A stretch of DNA of 64,000 bases from Neocallimastix lanati (nom. inval.) (lineage: Eukaryota; Neocallimastigomycota; Neocallimastigomycetes; Neocallimastigales; Neocallimastigaceae): positions 1,268,501 through 1,332,500 of the forward strand of contig JACVTC010000026.1 in the NCBI GenBank assembly GCA_016946835.1. Reading direction: 5' to 3'. The notes under the pieces were generated by a model. The model did no database searches, was not told the origin of the DNA, and saw nothing but the letters and a program-made list of their open reading frames with translations. Made by a program: the position numbers and the translations under genes. Below are positions 31,309 through 44,789 of the stretch, one piece after another; the first letter of the stretch is position 1, and each line of letters starts with the position of its first letter.

Positions 31309-32212
31309 TAAAAATTATTGGATTAATATTAATATAAAAATGTTTTATTGTTAAAGAAATATTGTTAATGTAAATTCTTTATCTTAATAATTTTTATACA
31401 AAATTAAGTTTGAATATTATTCCTTTTCTAGATATTTTGAAATTTTATTATATTCAAAATTTATTTTTCTAAAATAAAAATAAAATACTATTAATTTTTT
31501 TAAATATATACTCTATATATAATTGATTTATAATTATTAAATATTATTTATTTTAAAGAATCAAATAGTAATCTCAATAAACTGGTACAAATATTTCACT
31601 TTTGTATTTCACTTGATCTTTATATTATTCTAATTTTATGGAGCATTTGAAGTATGTCAACCGTCTTCACACCTTTTAAATATAAAATTATATCACTAAA
31701 TAGTAATATATATTTATAATAAATATACTAATTTTTATGATAAAAAATTATTATTAATATATTTATTCAATAATTTATCATTTATATTCTATATCCTTAA
31801 TTTGTATCATTTAATTATTAAATATTTTATCAAAAAAATTAAAACCTTCTCTTTTTCATTAACACTAAAGAAAAATAAATGATTTTCTCTTTAAAATTAT
31901 TTTTTTATAAAAAAAATTGTATTATCATTATATAAATTGAAATATTTCCGAATTATAAATTTATTTATTATTTTATTTACTTTTTTATCTTCTCTTTCTT
32001 AAATCTCTCCTCAAAAAGTCCACTTTTATTTATTATATTATTTATATCTATTATTTATATCTTTTTAATTATTAATTTATTAAACTATTAATATATTATA
32101 ATAAATACAAATTAAATTTTAATATAATTCAACATAAAATAATTATATAATTTAACATAAATATAATTTAATACATTTTAATATATTTTGTTCATTTAAT
32201 TATTTTTAAATT
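31309..32212. other. Intergenic, no gene seen
   Basis: AT-rich sequence with no recognised coding, RNA or repeat family. Confidence 0.6.
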
Positions 32213-32954
<742 letters not shown>

Positions 32955-32966
32955 GATTAAGAGTCT
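32955..32966 (+). promoter_or_regulatory. Primer-binding site of copia X
   Basis: GATTAAGAGTCT is the same 12-nt core seen in elements A and C. It lies just upstream of the gag ATG at 32976. Confidence 0.7.
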
Positions 32967-32975
32967 TTTTCTATC

Positions 32976-33419
32976 ATGAACGCCGCCACTACTACTACAC
33001 CTTTTGTCCAAAAACTCAATGGAAAAAATTTTCGTACTTGGTACCTCTTTATTCAAAATTTTCTTAAAGGAAAGAGACTATTCCAATATACTGAAGTCGA
33101 CATCATTGCTGAACGAACCAACGTCTTTAATCAATTAACTAATAATCTCCAAAATCTACAAGCTCAGGCCGAGAATAATCAAAATAACCGGGAACTTCAA
33201 GCCAATATCCAAAATATTCAAGAACAATTGATTCAACAACAGAACGCTATAGAAGAGGCGATTGCCAACGACGCTATGGCTAACTCCATAATCATCGCTA
33301 ATGTAACAGATAAAGTTTCAAAATTTATCGAAAATGGAGAAACTTAAACAACTCTACGAAAGAGACGAAGAAGAAGAACATTCTATTTGGTACAAGAGGC
33401 TCTATGAACTTAAAGCAAG
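32976..33419 (+). pseudogene. Copia X gag, N-terminal part
   Basis: The frame from ATG 32976 (FVQKLNGKNFRTWYL, a copia gag opening, then a Gln/Asn-rich coiled-coil-like stretch) ends at TAA 33345. Coding continues in another frame to 33419 (IWYKRLYELKA), so one frameshift is present. The sequence is interrupted at 33419 by a Ty3 LTR; GCAAG (33415-33419) is the left target duplication. The continuation of this gag is on the minus strand from 38585 downward. Confidence 0.8.
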
Positions 33420-34139
33420 TGTAAAGATATGATCAATATCTTTAGTACATTAATTAATTTATTTTGTACATTAAATTATTTAATGTAATTCACGTTTACA
33501 AAATAATGCTAATGCATTATTTTATGTAAAATATATTAATTTATGAAATTAATTGATTTATGAAAATTAATAATAAATTTATATTTCATATAATATATAA
33601 ATTTAAAAATATAAAATTAATTTTTAAATAACCTAAAATTTAGTAATAAAATATATTAATAATTTTAGTTTAGTTTAATTTTAGTTTAGTTTAATTTTAG
33701 TTTAGTTTAATAATCATAAAAATTAAATAGTAATATATAATTAATAGTATTAATAATAAAAGAATAATAAATAAATAATAAATAAGAACTTATTCAATTT
33801 GAGTCAAAACAAATTGAATAAAAAGCTTATTGAATTAGTTTTAGTTTTTTATAACTTTATTTAATTTTAGATTAGTTTTTGTTTATTTTATATTGAATAT
33901 ATATTTAAATAAATAGAAATAGTATATTATAATATAATTAAGAAAAAATATAAATACATGTAAAATTATTCTATTAAAGAAAATGTAGTTGTTATTAACT
34001 ATTTTGCAGTTAATAACTAATAAAAAGAATTTTTATAATAAAGTGATTAATAAAAGAATTTTTTTTAAAAAATAAATTTCATTTGAGTATTGTTATTGAT
34101 AGTGTTGTTTTTGTTTTTTTTTTTTTTTTTTCGTAATTG
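33420..34139 (+). repeat. Ty3/chromovirus LTR, plus orientation, 3' end missing
   Basis: It begins TGTAAAGATATGATC and is nearly identical to the reverse complement of the LTRs at 38586-39316 and 44790-45537. It stops at CGTAATTG, about 28 nt short of the usual CATTTTACA end, where it joins copia RT sequence. The junction shows a shared CAATT (microhomology). Confidence 0.9.
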
Positions 34140-34980
34140 CACTTTTGAATATCGTCGTGTTAAATGATTTTTTGTTTTCTGATATTAGATTGTCTCCTGT
34201 ACATGGTGTAGATTGTTTTTTGATATTTGTAATATTATATTTTTCGAGTAACGTGTTTATTGTGTGAGTTTGAGATATTATATAATCGTTATGATCCTTT
34301 TCTATTTTTATTCCTAGTATATATCTTAGAGGTTCATAATTTGAGATTTTGAATCTTTTCTTAAGTTTGCTTATTATATTTCTTATTTCTCGATTGTTTC
34401 CGGTAATCATCATGTCATCGACGTATAATCCAATAAGACCGACAAGTTTATTATTGATTACCTTTTTGAAGATGCATGGTTCTGAACTCAATTGCTTATA
34501 TCCATTTTCTCTAAGGAATTTTGAGATGGTAAAAAACCATTGTCTTCCGGCCTGTTTTAAACCGTAGAGTGCCCTATTTAATCTCCAGAAACCTTTTTTG
34601 AAATTTTTATCTCCTTTTAGAATTTGGATATATAATGTTTTGTCAATGTTTGCATTTAAGTATGCTGCTTTAATGTCCAGTTGTTGAATATTCCACTTGA
34701 ATTTGGCAGCAAGGGCAATAATTAGTTTTATGCTATCTGTGTTAAGTGTTGGTGAATAAGTAATGTCATAGTCTATACCTTTTTGTTGCTTGTAGCCCCT
34801 GGCTATTAATCTTGCTTTATATTTAGTGATATTGTTGTTTTCATCTCTTTTTACATTGAATACCCATTTTGAAGATATAATGTTGGTATTTTTTGGAATT
34901 CTTTTAGTGAATTTCATTATTTTATTTGCATATAAGTTATCAAGTTCATTTTTGATTGCAGTTAACCATTCTTTCTTTTA
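34140..34980 (-). pseudogene. Copia X reverse transcriptase fragment
   Basis: The minus strand encodes SSKWVFNVKRDENN, IDYDITYSPTLNTDS, QLDIKAAYLNANIDK, RALYGLKQAGRQWFF and the catalytic YVDDMMITG, ending at TTIFKSAI where the Ty3 LTR begins. RNase H is lost. A TAA lies just upstream of KKEWLTAIKNEL near 34976. It continues on the far side of the solo LTR (34986-35753) into integrase. Confidence 0.9.
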
Positions 34981-34985
34981 ATTAC

Positions 34986-35753
34986 TGTAAAGAGTTCTAT
35001 CAGAAACAGATTACAAATAACAAATTTTAACACAAAAATAAAAAAACACGTAATAAAAATTCGTTTTTTTAAATAAAATAATCTTTATTAATTAAAAAAA
35101 TTAAATCTCTTTTTTGTTATTAACTATCATATAGTCAATAACTAATACATCGATTTAATTATAGAAATTTACATGTATTTATATTTTTTCATTATTACAT
35201 TATAATATATTATTTCTATCTAATTTACATATATTACTATTTAGTTATAAACAAAATATTTATTAATAATTTTATTAAATAATAATTAACTAAACTAAAC
35301 AATAATTAATTTAATAAACTTTCAACTTATTTACAATAATAATTAAATTCAATAACAACTCATTTATTATATATTTATTATATAAATATTATTAATACTA
35401 ATGTTTATATATTTACAATTCAAAACTATTTTTGTAAACTATTTAAACTAATTTTAACTATTTAAAACTATTCCGAAATTAATTTTAAAGTATTTTAAAC
35501 TAACTAAACTAAATTAACTAAGTTAAATAGAATAACTATTTTAAATAAACTAAACTAAATTAACTAACTTAAATAAATTATTTAGATTTAAGTTATTATC
35601 CAAAATTATTTAAATAATAATTTTTCCTTTATGAAAAGTTTACATAAATTTATAATTAATTTTCATATACGTAAATCATAAATTTATGTAATTTTATTAC
35701 ATTAATTAATTATGTAATAATTAATTTATTAAAGATTTTATTAAATCTTTACA
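34986..35753 (+). repeat. Solo LTR of a diverged Ty3 relative inside copia X
   Basis: 768 bp, bounded TGTAAAG...CTTTACA and flanked by the 5-bp duplication ATTAC (34981-34985 and 35754-35758). It resembles the 38586 and 44790 LTRs at both ends (TGTAAA.GTTC, AGATTACAA, ATCTTTACA) and keeps a similar internal hairpin, but is much diverged. It interrupts the copia pol frame. Confidence 0.88.
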
Positions 35754-35758
35754 ATTAC

Positions 35759-38585
35759 TGTTGATAGCTTCATTAAAATTTTTGGGGATCTTTTGGATTG
35801 TGTTTTTGGCTGAAATTTTATTTTTATTGCTATTTATGTGTGAGATGTTATTGAATTCTTTATTATTGATTAGTGATTTTATTCTTTTATTAGATATTGG
35901 ATCTCTTTTATCTGTTGATGTATGTGGTCTTTTTCTGAGTATTTGAGGGATGTTGTCGATATTTTTTATTTTCTTATAAATTATGTTTTCTACGTCTTCA
36001 ATATTTCTTTTTCTTTTATGATTAATTGAACTAGGGTTTCTTTTTATTTTCTTGTGATTATTGTCATCATTCGTAAATAGTGATCTATTGCGATTTATAG
36101 TTTTTGATTGTTTATCAGTATTATTATTGTTGATTATAATATTGTTGGTGTAATTTGTGGAATCGTTGTGGATTTCATTGTCGTTATTTTCAATATTTTT
36201 GGTATGATTGATGTCATCATTGTTGGTATAACTTTGTCCATCAATACTTTCTGTATTTTTGTTTACATTTTCTTGAATACTATCTGTAGTACGAATATCA
36301 TGTATATGTTGTTGTATATTATTATTAGGGTAATTATTATTATCAATATTTTGGAAGGTGTCTGAAATGTCTGAGTTTTCAAAGGTAAGAGTGTTGTTTG
36401 TAATACAGAGTTCATTATTGATATTTGATATTTTACTATTTAATTGTACTCCAGGAAATATATCTTCTAAGAATAGTGCTTCTCTAACAAGTTTACATTT
36501 ATTATCGTTTAAGTCCATAATGATGAAACTATTAGATTCAAAATCAATACCTAAAAATATTCCTTTTCTTGATTTGGGCTCGAATTTAGAAATTTTGTTG
36601 TTATTGGGAATTTTATAATATGTAGAGCATCCGAAAACTTTGATTTTTGATAAGTCGATGTCTTTATTAAAGAAAATTTTATTGGGAATTTGATTGTTTA
36701 TGCTGGAATGTGGAGTGATATTATATAAATGAGTGGCGTACTTGATTGCAAAATCCAAAAATTTAGTATTGAGTTTTGAAGTGAATAGTAATGTTCTTGT
36801 GCAATCGACTATGGTACGGTTGAATCTTTCCGCGAGACCGTTGATTTGCGGATTATAAGGTGTTGAGAATACTTTGTTTATACCTTTATTGTTACAGAAA
36901 TTGAATATCCTTTTATTCTTGTATTCTTTACCATTGTCTGATTTGAAAGTTTTGATAACTTTATTATATTGGTTTTCAATAAATGTGAGAAATTGTATTA
37001 TTATTTCAGTTGCTTGTGACTTTTCTTCAAGTAAGTATAACCATGCCTTTCGTGAAAATTCATCTATGAATGTTATGAAGTATTTTTTGTTAGTAATGGA
37101 TGGTTCAACAGGACCAACAATGTCGGAGTGGATTGTCTCTAGTATTTCTGTGGCTCTAGGGGGAGTACCATTAAAAGGGTCTTTATTCATTATGGAAATT
37201 CGGCATTCAGTACAATTTAATGGCTTTATTTTATTTAGTTTTAGATATTTGTTAATGTCATAAAGAAAAAAGTGACCAAGTCGATTATGCCAAATTTTTA
37301 AATTATTGTTGTCTATTTCAATGTTAAGTAGATTGTGGAAATTAGTATTAATTGGATTTATAGTCATGTGTATAATATTGTGGATGTTGGAATAAAAAGT
37401 TCCAATAACTCGATTGTTCATAATAAGACTGATGTAAGGCTTGTTTTTTCGATCTGATGCAATTAGGGTATATATTCCTTCTTTTGAAAGTTTAATACCA
37501 CTAATTATATTTTTTGATACGTTCTTTGAAAATAGCACATGATGTAAGGTAATTCTATGACCGTTTATTTTCCCATGAAATGTACCATATCCTTCAAAGT
37601 AGCATTCGGTATTGTTAGCACATCTCATTGTAATGTTTTGTTTTTTAAAATCAGCTAATAGATACTTATTATTTGTAATATGTTCAGAGGAACCTGTGTC
37701 ATAGGTCCATTGAGTACTATATGGATATTGTTCGTCTGATGATAAATATTCAAGGTTGAATATATTTTTATCATTTACTTGACGATACGGTTTTGTATTC
37801 ATAAATGAATGATATGCTGAGCAACCCCAACTATACACATGATCATTTGAAAGTAAAAAATTAATGAAAAATGAAATATTATTATTAAAATTGTTGTTTA
37901 AAATAAAATTATTATTAGTTGTTATCATGTGATTATCCATTGTTTCTATGTTATTTATGGATTCATCATCGGTATATTCAATGCTATTAATGGAATAATC
38001 ATAATAGTTATTATAAAGTTCATCGAAGGAGACATATTCATCGTTATGTTCGATGTTTTTTAATGATCCAGTTTGTTTTTTGTAATTATATTTATGTTTC
38101 TTTTGATTGATTCTTTTGTTTTTGTAATTTTTTGAGTTTCGAATTCTTTTGTTTGTCTTCGCATTGAAAAAACATTCGTCAGTGGAATGTCCGTTGATTT
38201 TACAAATGTGACAAAATTTCTTGTTGGAAGGATAAGATTTTGAGTTGCGTAGATTTTTAGTATGATGGTAGACGTGGTTAAGATCATAATCAAGGTCCAT
38301 GTTGTCTTCTTGAGAATTTTGAATATAATTGTTGTTTAAACTAGTGAGTCTATTGGACTTACCATTATATTTTCTAATAAAAATCTTATTTTTGATATCA
38401 TTGTAGAATTCAATCGGGTTGACGTCTGCGTTAAAATTGACAATATTTTTGATTTCATTTGGAAGAGCATTGTGTAAAATTGTGAGTTTTTCTAAATTGT
38501 TTGGATTTAAATTTGTGTCATGAAACATATTGAAAAGTTCCATAATTTCATTTATGACATCCATAGTGTTATTGATGTCACTTGC
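35759..38585 (-). pseudogene. Copia X gag (C-terminal part), protease, integrase
   Basis: One long open frame on the minus strand. In order: gag from 38585 (SDINNTMDVINEIMEL); CCHC knuckle CHICKINGHSTDEC; protease WTYDTGSSEHITNN; integrase HHCC (IWHNRLGHFF, CTECRISIM); DDE (IHSDIVG, FKSDNGKEYKNK, NPQINGLAERFNRT); then an Asn-rich linker with a basic segment up to the solo LTR. The N-terminal residues upstream of 38585 in this frame are LTR sequence, not gag. Apart from the insertions the segment is well preserved. Confidence 0.9.
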
Positions 38586-39316
38586 TGTAAAATGTTCCTT
38601 ATGGAGCAGATTACAATTACGAAAAAAAAAAAAAAAAAACAAAAACAACACTATCAATAACAATACTCAAATGAAATTTATTTTTTAAAAAAAATTCTTT
38701 TATTAATCACTTTATTATAAAAATTCTTTTTATTAGTTATTAACTGCAAAATAGTTAATAACAACTACATTTTCTTTAATAGAATAATTTTACATGTATT
38801 TATATTTTTTCTTAATTATATTATAATATACTATTTCTATTTATTTAAATATATATTCAATATAAAATAAACAAAAACTAATCTAAAATTAAATAAAGTT
38901 ATAAAAAACTAAAACTAATTCAATAAGCTTTTTATTCAATTTGTTTTGACTCAAATTGAATAAGTTCTTATTTATTATTTATTTATTATTCTTTTATTAT
39001 TAATACTATTAATTATATATTACTATTTAATTTTTATGATTATTAAACTAAACTAAAATTAAACTAAACTAAAATTAAACTAAACTAAAATTATTAATAT
39101 ATTTTATTACTAAATTTTAGGTTATTTAAAAATTAATTTTATATTTTTAAATTTATATATTATATGAAATATAAATTTATTATTAATTTTCATAAATTAA
39201 TATATTTTACATAAAATAATGCATTAGCATTATTTTGTAAACGTGAATTACATTAAATAATTTAATGTACAAAATAAATTAATTAATGTACTAAAGATAT
39301 TGATCATATCTTTACA
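38586..39316 (-). repeat. 3' LTR of the chromovirus
   Basis: Plus-strand bounds TGTAAAATG...CTTTACA. The base run next to its outer end is CTTGC (38581-38585), the reverse complement of the GCAAG at 33415-33419. Confidence 0.93.
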
Positions 39317-39326
39317 ATCTCGCCCT

Positions 39327-42300
39327 TTAAGTCGAGCTCCTGCGAGAATCATTTCTTGAGGGAAGTTCTATAACAAAGGGTTGATATTTATGTCTTACAA
39401 TGAAATCATTGGCATGATCATCATTCTTAATAGATTCTTGATCCTTTGTTCTTGTTTTATTTTTCTTATTTTTTCTAAAGTATTCCTGAATTAATTGTTT
39501 ATCTAAAATTTGATCTTCATCTATCCAAGAGTCTTCATTTGATCCTTTCCAAGAGATAAGAAAACGATTCTTTCCTTTATAAGTTCTCATATTAATTATT
39601 TTATCTGGAATCATATCGGAATTATTTGTAGTTAAATTTATACTCTTTCGTTTATTAACATTTCTATCTTCAAATTCATTCTCATAATAAGGTTCAAGTA
39701 AAGAAACATGAAAAATTGGATGACAATGCATATTATTAGGTAGTTTAAGTTTGTACGCTAAGGGACTAACTTTTTCAATTATTTCAAAAGGACCTATCAA
39801 TTGATCGGCTAGTTTTCTTTTAACATTCTTAGTAGTAGATCCTTTAAGTAACCAAACTTTTTTACCGACTTCGAAATTAGGGGAAGGAAGTCTTTTCAAA
39901 TCGGCGTATTTTTTATAAGTTTTCTTAGCTTCTTCTAAGTTTCTTTTTAAAAATTCAATATTTTTATTAATATCTAATATTCTTTTTTCAGCTCTACTTG
40001 GTCTTTCTGAGGATGGAATCTCAGGACTAAATTTAGGATTAAAACCATAGTTTGCGAAGAATGGTGATTGATTTATAGATTGATGTAAAGTATTATTGTA
40101 AGCGAATTCAGCGAAAGGTAGTAAATCGACCCAATTATTTTGCCTTTCATTTATGAAACAACGAAGATATTGTTCCAATATTCCGTTCACCCTCTCCGTT
40201 TGACCATCAGTCTCCGGATGGTTGGAGGTAGAAAGAGAATGAGTAATATCAAGAAGTTTACATAAGCGATTCCAAAATTCAGATGTAAATTGCGATCCTC
40301 TATCAGAAATAATAGAATCAGGGAAACCATGTAATTTAAAAATATTCGAGATAAAAGCATCAGCAGCAATTGAAGCAGTAGGAAGACAACGAAAAGGAAT
40401 AAAATGAGCCATTTTAGTCAAACGATCAACAACAACCATAATTGTAGTCATATCTTTAGACTTAGGTAATTCAACGATAAAATCCATAGAAATATCAGAC
40501 CAAGCTCTATTAGGAGTGGACAAGGGTAAAAGAAGTCCATATGGCTTGTGTCTAGGAATTTTTGATTTACAGCAAACTTCACAAGACTTAATAAATTTTT
40601 TAACATCAAGAGAAAAATTAGGCCACCAAAAATTGCGGCTAAGTAATTCTTGAGTCTTAGAAACACCAAAATGACCAGCAGTAGGAGAGTCATGATGGAG
40701 TTCAAGAACTCTCGTTCGAATCGATTTAGGAACATAAATCAGATTATTAAAGAGTAAAAATCCTTCTTTATCAATCATAAATTTATTAATATTTTGAATT
40801 TTAGGGTTAACAGCATTATTAATAGATAAGGATGATTTAACAGAATTATAGAATTCATCATTCTCAAGAGCATTCAAAATAGAATTAGCAAGGGTATCAT
40901 TATTAATAGTAAAACAGTTAATAACACGACAAGAAGAATTAAATTCAAAATTAAATAAATGATCACTTCTCCTAGATAGTAAATCAGGTTTACCCGATTT
41001 TTTCCCAGATCTATAGACAATATTAAAATCAAAACGAGATAAAAATTCATACCATCTAATTTGACGTTGCGAAAGCATTTCCGGTTTTCTAGGAAATGTT
41101 AAATTTTTATGATCAGTGTAAATAGTAAAGGGATGACGAGCACCCTCTAAAAAGTGACGCCATTGCTCCAAAGCAACTTTAATAGCGAGAAGTTCCTTAT
41201 CATAAATGGGGTAGTTTCTTTGAGACTTAGTCAAACTCGAAGAAATAAAGGCAACTGGATGGAGAATGCCATCAACTTCTTGAGAAAGTACAGCTCCAAC
41301 TGCAAAGTTACTAGCATCAGTTTCAACGATAAACGGTTTATTACTATCAGGATTAATTAAAATTGGAGCAGATGTGAAAAGTTCTTTCAATTTAACAAAA
41401 GCATACTGTTGCTCAGGTCCCCAAATAAAAGGTACATTTTTACGAGTGAGTTTATGTATTGGTAAAGCTATTTTGGCAAAGTCTTTAATGAAAACTCTAT
41501 AATAATTACAAAGTCCAATAAATGACTGAACTTCTTTGACATTAGTAGGTACAGGCCAATCTAAAATAGCTTTAATTTTTTCAGGATCAGGTTTAAGACC
41601 ATCTTTAGATATGATGTAGCCCAGGAAGGAGGTTTCCGTTACATCGAATTCACATTTTTCTAGTTTAACATATAAATTATTATCTAAAAGTTTTTTCAAC
41701 ACTTTTCTAACATGTTCATGATGTTCTTCTAAGTTATTTGAATAAATAAGAATATCGTCGATATATGAGATAACAAAATCATCTAAGTAGTCACTAAGAA
41801 CATCATTTATAAAATGTTGAAATGTAGCAGGTGCATTCTTTAACCCAAAAGGCATAACAAGATATTCATAATGTCCATAACGAGTTCTAAAAGCAGTCTT
41901 ATACTCATCACCTTCTTTTATTCTTACTAAGTTATATGCAGATTTAAGATCTAACTTAGTAAAATATTTAGCACCTTTAACTCTGTCAATTAATTCACTT
42001 ATTAATGGTAAAGGATATGAATTTCTAATAGTCATTTCATTTAATTTTCTGTAATCAATACATAATCTCAAAGTGCCATCTTTCTTTTTAACAAATAAGA
42101 CAGGGGCACCAGCTGGTGATTTGGATTTTCTAATAAATCCTTTTGCTAAGTTTTCTTTAATATACTTTTTCAATTCATCCCTTTCTGCTTCTGTTAAAGG
42201 ATAAATAGGACCATAGAATAGAATTGAATTATCCTTTAAATTTATTTCACAATCATATTCTCTATGGGGAGGTAATTTATCACAATTCTTTTCATCAAAA

Positions 42301-44183
42301 ACTTCAATATAATCGAGATAACAAGGAGGAATAAAAATTTTATTATCACTATCGTTAACAATATTATTATTATCTAAATTCTGAATAATCAGACAGTTAC
42401 ACAAATTGTCTAACACACAATTTTGATAAGAAAAAAAATAGTTTGTTGGTTCGGCGACCAATTTACTTTCTTTATTTAAAATTTCATTTTTACATGATTT
42501 AATAAAATTACATGATTTTTTGATTTTATCTATTGTACTAAGTTCTCTAAAATTACAAAAGTTAATTTTTTCTTTACTACAATCATTATCTTTAACACTA
42601 ATATTAATACTATCACTATCACTATCACTATCACTATCACTATCACTATCACTATCATTAATGGTTCTAACTTTTCTTCCACGGACGTATTCAGCTTCGC
42701 TTTCTGATTCGGAATCCCAGAGGGGTTTACACTTATATGGAGTACTTGGTTCATAGGAATTTTCTTCTTCAGGTTCGATATCGATCTTACACTTCTTTGA
42801 ACCTTTCTTGCTTCTATTTTTGTTTTTTCTTTTTCTTTTACCATTATTACAGTTCCTAGCGCAATAACCAGAAGGAAAGGATATTTTTCTTGAATCATGA
42901 TAATTCATTGGACAATGCTTTTCAATCCAAGGAATACCTAGAATGATATCTACATCAGGAATATAAAGTGCATAGAGTTGAATAACTTCAAAATGGTTCT
43001 TGAATCGTAAGATACACTTTTCAGTTTGTTCGTAGATGGTAGAGATACCATATCCTAGTCCAGTAACATTGAAAGATCTTTTAACTTCATTCAATTTAAT
43101 TTTGTTTTTATTAACGAACGAAGGATGAATAAAATTCAAATCCGAGCCAGAGTCGATAAGAACCCTAACTGGAACTTCTTCAATATCATTTGTTTTTATA
43201 TAGAAAGTAATTATATTGTTCTTTCTTTTATTCATAGCATTTTCTTCATCAGTAATAGCTCTAATTTTTTGAGCATCATCGGATTCCTTGATCATTCTAA
43301 TTCTTCTTAATTTTGCCGATGGAAGATTTTCATCTGTTTCTCTAATTTTATTCTTGTGTTTAACTCCAGAAGGTCTTTTTCTGTTAGGACAATTAAACTG
43401 TAAGTGTCCTGGTTGTTTACATAAAAAACAAAGACCTTTTTTCTTTTCTTCAGAAAAGTCTCTTTTATTTTCAACATATAAATTTTGATTATAGTTCTGG
43501 TTGTATCTTCTATATCTATCATTTTTGATCCTAAATAAATCAACATCCATAGGATCATCACGACGACTACTATTTCTCTGGTTGTGGTTACTGTTTTGTT
43601 GCGAATTTCTAACTCGTTGCTGATTATAATAGAATTCAACAAGATTAGTTCGCTTTGACAAATTTTCAATTTGAATTACATCGGTATACAACTTGTTAAG
43701 GGAATCTGGATTTGGGTTAACAACGGCTAATTGTTCCCTCATTTTGTAATGTAATCCTTTAAGAAACATATAAATTTTGGCTGATTCGTTGAAGTCCGAA
43801 TTTTGGCAAGTTGTTTTGAACTGGTTAATATATTCTAACACTTGCCCATATTTTTTCTGACGAATGGTATCTAATTTACCATTAGCCACAATTGTCTCCA
43901 CTTCTGGATCCCCATAATTAATTTTAAGTTCCCTCTTAAAATTATTTAAATTATCGATCAAGGGATCTTCATTATCCCATAGATTTGAGGCCCAATTTAA
44001 AGGATCACCTCTTAAGAATGAGGTTATAAATCTAACCTTTGATCTATCGTCTGGAAAGTCATCTGGGGTATCCTCAAAGTTCATATTTACAATTGTGAGG
44101 AACCCTTTAAGTTCTTTTCTTTCACCGTTAAAAATCGGTGGCTTACTGACCTTCCGTTTTTCTTCTCGTCCACGTTCCGCCAT
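39327..44183 (-). CDS. Chromovirus Gag-Pol polyprotein with chromodomain
   Basis: A single frame, open from 44228 at a GTG; the first in-frame ATG is at 44183 ([11 protein letters not shown]), which I take as the start (about 1618 aa). Order: gag; CCHC knuckle [14 protein letters not shown]; protease [15 protein letters not shown]; an SD-repeat tract (about 42605-42660); RT with [23 protein letters not shown] and [10 protein letters not shown]; RNase H with [22 protein letters not shown] and TDHKNL; integrase with an HHCC finger and DDE ([32 protein letters not shown]); GPF module (LIGPFEIIE); chromodomain [16 protein letters not shown]. No stops or shifts. Chromodomains of such elements bind modified histones and steer integration (family knowledge). 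A fused gag-pol matches Tf1-type elements. Confidence 0.96.
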   Translation of the reverse strand: MAERGREEKRKVSKPPIFNGERKELKGFLTIVNMNFEDTPDDFPDDRSKVRFITSFLRGDPLNWASNLWDNEDPLIDNLNNFKRELKINYGDPEVETIVANGKLDTIRQKKYGQVLEYINQFKTTCQNSDFNESAKIYMFLKGLHYKMREQLAVVNPNPDSLNKLYTDVIQIENLSKRTNLVEFYYNQQRVRNSQQNSNHNQRNSSRRDDPMDVDLFRIKNDRYRRYNQNYNQNLYVENKRDFSEEKKKGLCFLCKQPGHLQFNCPNRKRPSGVKHKNKIRETDENLPSAKLRRIRMIKESDDAQKIRAITDEENAMNKRKNNIITFYIKTNDIEEVPVRVLIDSGSDLNFIHPSFVNKNKIKLNEVKRSFNVTGLGYGISTIYEQTEKCILRFKNHFEVIQLYALYIPDVDIILGIPWIEKHCPMNYHDSRKISFPSGYCARNCNNGKRKRKNKNRSKKGSKKCKIDIEPEEENSYEPSTPYKCKPLWDSESESEAEYVRGRKVRTINDSDSDSDSDSDSDSDSINISVKDNDCSKEKINFCNFRELSTIDKIKKSCNFIKSCKNEILNKESKLVAEPTNYFFSYQNCVLDNLCNCLIIQNLDNNNIVNDSDNKIFIPPCYLDYIEVFDEKNCDKLPPHREYDCEINLKDNSILFYGPIYPLTEAERDELKKYIKENLAKGFIRKSKSPAGAPVLFVKKKDGTLRLCIDYRKLNEMTIRNSYPLPLISELIDRVKGAKYFTKLDLKSAYNLVRIKEGDEYKTAFRTRYGHYEYLVMPFGLKNAPATFQHFINDVLSDYLDDFVISYIDDILIYSNNLEEHHEHVRKVLKKLLDNNLYVKLEKCEFDVTETSFLGYIISKDGLKPDPEKIKAILDWPVPTNVKEVQSFIGLCNYYRVFIKDFAKIALPIHKLTRKNVPFIWGPEQQYAFVKLKELFTSAPILINPDSNKPFIVETDASNFAVGAVLSQEVDGILHPVAFISSSLTKSQRNYPIYDKELLAIKVALEQWRHFLEGARHPFTIYTDHKNLTFPRKPEMLSQRQIRWYEFLSRFDFNIVYRSGKKSGKPDLLSRRSDHLFNFEFNSSCRVINCFTINNDTLANSILNALENDEFYNSVKSSLSINNAVNPKIQNINKFMIDKEGFLLFNNLIYVPKSIRTRVLELHHDSPTAGHFGVSKTQELLSRNFWWPNFSLDVKKFIKSCEVCCKSKIPRHKPYGLLLPLSTPNRAWSDISMDFIVELPKSKDMTTIMVVVDRLTKMAHFIPFRCLPTASIAADAFISNIFKLHGFPDSIISDRGSQFTSEFWNRLCKLLDITHSLSTSNHPETDGQTERVNGILEQYLRCFINERQNNWVDLLPFAEFAYNNTLHQSINQSPFFANYGFNPKFSPEIPSSERPSRAEKRILDINKNIEFLKRNLEEAKKTYKKYADLKRLPSPNFEVGKKVWLLKGSTTKNVKRKLADQLIGPFEIIEKVSPLAYKLKLPNNMHCHPIFHVSLLEPYYENEFEDRNVNKRKSINLTTNNSDMIPDKIINMRTYKGKNRFLISWKGSNEDSWIDEDQILDKQLIQEYFRKNKKNKTRTKDQESIKNDDHANDFIVRHKYQPFVIELPSRNDSRRSST

Positions 44184-44501
44184 ATCTTCAATGTGGAGGT
44201 TTCTTAGCCTAATATTAAGTTCTTCCACTTTGAAAAAATAAAATTAAAAGAATTCTTATATACGATTATTATTTTTATTTAAATTTACTATTATAATATT
44301 ATGTAAAGTCGACTTGGCTCTAACCGCTTGAAATGGTGCCCGTCGAGTAAACAAAATTATTATAATAATAATAAGTTTAAATAAAAATAATCTCAAATAT
44401 TCCAATATAATTAGTAATCACGGCGGCGACTTAATGGGTGCAATTATAATTAGTACTTCTTCAAATAGTACTTCTTCTATTATTACTTCTTGTTTCTTCT
44501 C

Positions 44502-44765
44502 TTAGTAATTCTTCAAATGGTAGTTTTCTAATAGGTAGTTCTCTAATTGGTAATTCTCTAACTGGTAGTTTTCTAACTGGTAGTTCTCTAATTGGTAATT
44601 CTCTAACTGGTAGTTTTCTAACTGGTAGTTTTCTAACTGGTAGTTCTCTAATTGGTAGTTCTTTAACTGGTAGTTCTTTAACTGGTAGTTCTCTAACTGG
44701 TAGTTCTTTAACTGGTAGTTCTTTAACTGGTAGTTCTCTAATCTCGTGATCGTAACGTGCTCCAC
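44502..44765 (-). CDS. Leader reading frame of NYQL(E/K) pentapeptide repeats
   Basis: The region between the primer site and gag contains a tandem 15-bp repeat (about 44513-44740) that translates on the sense strand from an ATG at 44765 as an 87-aa peptide, MEHVTITRLE followed by 15 units of NYQLE/NYQLK and variants. It is the first sizeable frame in the element's transcript. The unit length is a multiple of three and the variants stay in frame, which is compatible with coding but not proof. It may instead be a regulatory or packaging repeat. Confidence 0.5.
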   Translation of the reverse strand: MEHVTITRLENYQLKNYQLKNYQLENYQLKNYQLKNYQLENYQLENYQLENYQLENYQLENYQLENYQLENYQLENYLLENYHLKNY

Positions 44766-44778
44766 TTTTTATAACAAG

Positions 44779-44789
44779 GTAGTTGTTAT
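44779..44789 (-). promoter_or_regulatory. Self-priming primer-binding site of the chromovirus
   Basis: The minus strand reads ATAACAACTAC directly after the 5' LTR. Its exact complement, GTAGTTGTTAT, occurs once inside the LTR (44962-44972), 36 nt downstream of TATAAATA, where the transcript would begin. Tf1-type elements prime with the first 11 nt of their own mRNA. Confidence 0.75.

Noticed and set aside
38586-38663. N-terminus of the long copia X frame upstream of 38585
   Set aside because: This part is translated Ty3 LTR including its A-run. The true gag upstream part is at 32976-33419 on the other strand.
44513-44741. CRISPR-like array
   Set aside because: The 15-bp units are contiguous with no spacers, lie inside a eukaryotic retrotransposon leader, and are a coding-compatible tandem repeat. 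The same reasoning applies to the 24-bp array at 52209-52560.
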